A stretch of DNA of 64,000 bases from Myxococcus stipitatus. Its GTDB lineage: Bacteria; Myxococcota; Myxococcia; Myxococcales; Myxococcaceae. The notes under the pieces are model-generated. The model saw only the letters and a list, made by a program, of their open reading frames with translations. It was not told the origin of the DNA and ran no database searches. Each line of letters starts with the position of its first letter. Position 1 is the first letter of the stretch. Made by a program: the position numbers and the translations under genes. The stretch covers positions 6,074,001 through 6,138,000 of the forward strand of contig NZ_CP147913.1 of NCBI RefSeq assembly GCF_037414475.1. The letters run 5' to 3'. Below are positions 62,301-64,000 of the stretch, piece after piece.

Positions 62301-62950
62301 GCGGCGCGGGCGCCTACAGCGCGGGCTTCAACTTCACCACCCAGGGCGGTGGTGGCGGCACCTGCACGACGCCGCCCGTGGCCACGTATGACGGCACGTT
62401 GGGCGCGCCCACGTGCGGCACCGGCTGCGGCTGCGACACCGGCACGCTGGTCAACAGCCGTGGCAGCCAGTTCCTCGCGGCCGAGCCCAACACGCCCAAC
62501 GCCGTCGACGGCTGCCCGGATGGCCCGTTCGGCTTCTACCACCTGGACGAGAGCATCGACCGCGTCGTGCTCCGCAGCGTGGACGGCGGCGCCATCACCC
62601 CGGGCAAGCAGGTCAAGGTGGACGTGACGGTGTGGTGCTACGACTCCTCGGACCGGCTGAACCTGTACTACGCCCCCGTGTCCGGCTTCCCCGTGTGGAC
62701 GACGCTCGTCTCTGGCCTGACGTGCACGGGCAGCGGCGCGAAGACGTTCAGCCACACCTTCACCGTCGGCAGCACCGCGGGCCAGCACGTGCTCCGGGCG
62801 CAGTTCGTGGAGGGCTCCAGCCCTCAGGCGAGCTGCACCTTCGGCCTCTACGACGACAATGACGACGTCGTCTTCGGCGTGGCGTCCTCCGTCGCGTCGG
62901 GCCCCGTGAAGACCCCGCCCACCCAGGGCCGCTCGCGCGCCACGCGCTGA
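59390..62950 (+). CDS. Secreted FTP-propeptide metalloprotease with duplicated Fn3-like repeats
   Basis: The 1,186-residue product starts at ATG 59390 behind GGAGG. A signal peptide (LVLCSSALAWAFQ) and an FTP/PepSY-like propeptide (about 85-250, with TRVTDVLWQVYVPQEVDGVP and WKVTVDAHTGEVLALED) precede a zinc-protease domain. The gluzincin motif is FDHEWGHGMDD, with a likely third ligand Glu in SSEAYADI. Several Cys pairs are present (CNARCSG, CSRCSSGTG). A further Fn3-like stretch is followed by two tandem copies of about 100 residues (about 790-980), and then a C-terminal domain (CGTGCGCDTGTLV to the end). It is probably an extracellular protease used in predation or nutrition. Confidence 0.88.
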   Translation: MRLAPKWAACLVLCSSALAWAFQPSQSTPLSSQAFFKPELYLPVSNVSLDQARAKLTGAGPSAWDDFFARNGKDFHVYLDPLTGSPTAIQGAIPLIPGTGMGNTVSLSTLQQQLGRSTGEVDEAVVADVLFKFLHDNQAALGVDLMQLGQPRVTRVTDVLWQVYVPQEVDGVPVRHGRLVATINHGNMVLLGTEAWSNVTASTRPTLSPEQAMTSGAERFGLLESPATMWQSPTLELAPMARADAGFGQGYHHQLVWTYGFQNPGEQERWKVTVDAHTGEVLALEDDNHYLDATIKGGIYPLSNTEICPSNTTCGTMQVDSPMPWANTGLAAPNNFTDGAGVFNYSSGSVTTTLAGKYVRVSDTCGSPSTSSSTGNINLGGTNGQHDCATGGGGTGNTPASRSAFYEINRIAELARGWLPSNTWLQGQLTANVNINSTCNAFWNGSTVNFYRSGGGCRNTGEIAAVFDHEWGHGMDDFDSGGALSNSSEAYADIASIYRLQASCVGYGFFATTDLGCGKTPDGTGYNQNEAQTGGAWCNARCSGVRDADYMAHVNQTPATPQNFVCSRCSSGTGPCGRQVHCAAAPVRQAAWDLVARDLQAAPFNYDSNTAFIIGNKIFYQGSGNVGSWHACNCSAGTSDGCGASHGYMQWLAADDDNGNLNDGTPHMTAIHAAFNRHGIACQTPAPTNSGCASGPKTAPTATAAPSDGQVALSWNTVPNASEYWVMKTEGYAGCDFGKVRVATVSGSTYTDTEVANGRQYCYSVVPASTNTCYGPAASCVCATAGGPCTPPGTATLSTPADGAANVALAPVLDWADVTGATSYEVQVATDAAFGTVVRSATALTSSTWSVTPALTANTQYFWRVRAVSGCGTSAYSTAFRFTTADTTCQPAAAPTLSTPANGATGVALSPTLDWSDVTGATSYEVQVATDSGFGNVVRSANALSSSTWGVTSALTANTQYFWRARAVDSCGAGAYSAGFNFTTQGGGGGTCTTPPVATYDGTLGAPTCGTGCGCDTGTLVNSRGSQFLAAEPNTPNAVDGCPDGPFGFYHLDESIDRVVLRSVDGGAITPGKQVKVDVTVWCYDSSDRLNLYYAPVSGFPVWTTLVSGLTCTGSGAKTFSHTFTVGSTAGQHVLRAQFVEGSSPQASCTFGLYDDNDDVVFGVASSVASGPVKTPPTQGRSRATR
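61741..62340 (+). repeat. Two tandem 300-bp repeats inside protease gene
   Basis: Segments about 61741-62040 and 62041-62340 align at exactly 300-bp spacing. For example GACGGGCGCCACCTCGTACG and GAGGTGCAGGTGGCGACGGA occur in both copies. They encode Fn3-like modules (LSTPADGAANVALAPVLDWA and LSTPANGATGVALSPTLDWS). Recent in-frame duplication is likely. Confidence 0.7.
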
Positions 62951-62966
62951 GCCCGGGAGGACGATG

Positions 62967-62996
62967 CCTGCCCTGTCGCACACCCGACAGGGCAGG
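62967..62996 (+). terminator. Rho-independent-like terminator of protease gene
   Basis: CCTGCCCTGTCG (62967-62978) pairs with CGACAGGGCAGG (62985-62996) around a 6-base loop, then TGTTGTCTGG follows. It lies 17 bases past the protease stop. Confidence 0.75.
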
Positions 62997-63017
62997 TGTT
63001 GTCTGGCTTTGGGGCGC

Positions 63018-63052
63018 CCCCTCCCTGAAGGGCATCACCTTCCAGGGAGGGG
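63018..63052. repeat. Second hairpin in protease-methyltransferase gap
   Basis: CCCCTCCCTG (63018-63027) pairs with CAGGGAGGGG (63043-63052) around a 15-base loop. It is downstream of the main terminator and may be a backup terminator or part of the next gene's leader. Confidence 0.4.
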
Positions 63053-63169
63053 TGGATGTGACGATTGTGTCGGATGAGCAACACACAGACTTGCGGGCCT
63101 CTGGGACATTTTGAGGAGTGAGTAGAATTCCAATCGCAGGCAAATCAAAGCCTGTCGATAGGAGCCCGC

Positions 63170-64000
63170 ATGCAAGCGATTCCAGCCCCAGCGTTTCTGT
63201 TCAACCTTTGCGCCGGATATTTCGCGCCCAGGTGTCTGCACCTCGTGGCTGAGCTCGGGGTGGCGGATGTCCTGGGGAACACACCGATGAACTCCGAGGA
63301 GTTGGCACGGGCCACGGGAGCCCATGCGGACTCGCTCCATCGGATGATGCGGATGTTGGCCGCGCAAGGTGTCTTCGAGCGGCGGGGCAACGGGTGGGTG
63401 CACACGGAGTACTCCGAGCACCTGAAGGTGGGCCATCCGCACTCCCTGCGGTCCTTCGTGTTGATGATGGGCAATGACCTCAACTGGAACGCGGCGGGAG
63501 CCTTGGGTGTCTCGCTCCAGACGGGGCAGACGGCGGCCGACGTGGTGTCGCCTGGCGGGCTCTGGCCGTACCTGCGCTCCCATCCGGAGGATGCGCGCAT
63601 CTTCGACGCGGCGATGATCAGCAAGTCCCACATGGCCATCAACGCCGTGCTCCAGGGCATGGACTTCACCCGCTACGAGCACATCGCGGACATCGCCGGA
63701 GGCCGGGGGCACTTCCTCTCGGCGATTCTGGACTCCGCGCCCCGCGCGCACGGCACGCTGTTCGACCTGCCGGACGTGGTGGCCAACGCGCTCACGCACC
63801 CGCGCATGAAGGGACACCCCGGGGACTTCTTCGTGGGGCCGTTGCCTCGAGCGGACGCGTACCTGGTGAGCAACATCCTCCACGACTGGATGGACCCTCA
63901 GGCCATCTCCATCCTCCGGCACATCCGGGAGGTGGCGCCGCCGCACGCGGAGCTGCTGGTGCTGGAGATGATGCTGCCCGAGGGGCCCGAGCCACATCAC
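63170..64000 (+). CDS. SAM-dependent O-methyltransferase, plant/bacterial OMT type (runs off window)
   Basis: ATG 63170 with AGGAG 6 bases upstream opens a frame of 277 codons to the window edge. The N-terminal helical dimerisation domain (about 1-90: FLFNLCAGYFAPRCLHLVAE, RMMRMLAAQGVFERRG) precedes the methyltransferase core. The SAM motif is HIADIAGGRGHFLSAIL, then the acidic LFDLPDVV strand. NILHDWMDPQ supplies the catalytic His. These are typical of acetylserotonin/hydroxyneurosporene-type O-methyltransferases that modify hydroxylated aromatic or polyketide substrates. The last part is missing. It could belong to a secondary-metabolite pathway beyond the window. Confidence 0.85.
   Translation, partial: MQAIPAPAFLFNLCAGYFAPRCLHLVAELGVADVLGNTPMNSEELARATGAHADSLHRMMRMLAAQGVFERRGNGWVHTEYSEHLKVGHPHSLRSFVLMMGNDLNWNAAGALGVSLQTGQTAADVVSPGGLWPYLRSHPEDARIFDAAMISKSHMAINAVLQGMDFTRYEHIADIAGGRGHFLSAILDSAPRAHGTLFDLPDVVANALTHPRMKGHPGDFFVGPLPRADAYLVSNILHDWMDPQAISILRHIREVAPPHAELLVLEMMLPEGPEPHH

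Overview
The window looks like chromosomal DNA of a myxobacterium (Myxococcus/Corallococcus/Cystobacter-like). This is inferred from the high GC, the many secreted or lipid-anchored modular proteins (LVIVD, NHL, SBBP, vWD, discoidin and PKD modules), an extracellular metalloprotease, a tryptophan-aspartate repeat protein and NRPS-type domains. No rRNA, tRNA or CRISPR array was found. Most of the window is ordinary core or envelope genome. One stretch (about 28.2-35.2 kb) is clearly foreign.

Left part (1-28 kb). It opens with a cut-off flavoprotein and several secreted proteins: lipoproteins at 0.7 and 2.3 kb and a Sec-exported protein at 4.1 kb. A bestrophin-type channel follows, then a three-gene tandem family of LVIVD-repeat surface proteins (6.8-11.5 kb). 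Next come a divergent HxlR regulator/glutathione S-transferase pair with a GTTAC-rich control region, a decayed adenylate-cyclase tail, a modular esterase, a protein with a menorin/FAM151-like domain, a WD40 protein, and divergent transketolase and transaldolase genes (non-oxidative pentose phosphate pathway). From 22.7 to 25 kb there is a cluster of small lower-GC genes, one broken by a frameshift, and a GT44-like glycosyltransferase homologue. An SBBP/vWD secreted protein ends this part.

Mobile island (28.2-35.2 kb). An IS630-type transposase gene has been split by an intact IS3-family element. To its right sits a 993-codon, low-GC gene for a NACHT-type STAND NTPase with a candidate N-terminal nuclease-like domain. 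It resembles bacterial NLR-type antiphage proteins. Right of it lie remnants of a second IS3 element, an IS66 element, a DUF5372/serine-recombinase module and the left end of a third IS3-like element. This cassette is the best candidate for a novel defence system.

Right part (35.2-64 kb). This holds a small membrane protein, beta-carbonic anhydrase with a polytopic membrane protein, a free-standing carrier-condensation NRPS protein whose condensation motif is altered, a DMFase-like/NHL/PKD secreted protein, a chloroperoxidase-like hydrolase and a PrxQ peroxiredoxin. An eight-gene overlapping Mrp/Mnh-type cation:proton antiporter operon follows. It has three antiporter-like large subunits and no full-length MrpA. 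Convergent to it is a large isoleucyl-tRNA synthetase with an atypical KMSKS motif. The window ends with an Omp85-type barrel, a Tat-exported hydrolase divergent from a TetR regulator, a large FTP-type metalloprotease and a cut-off O-methyltransferase.
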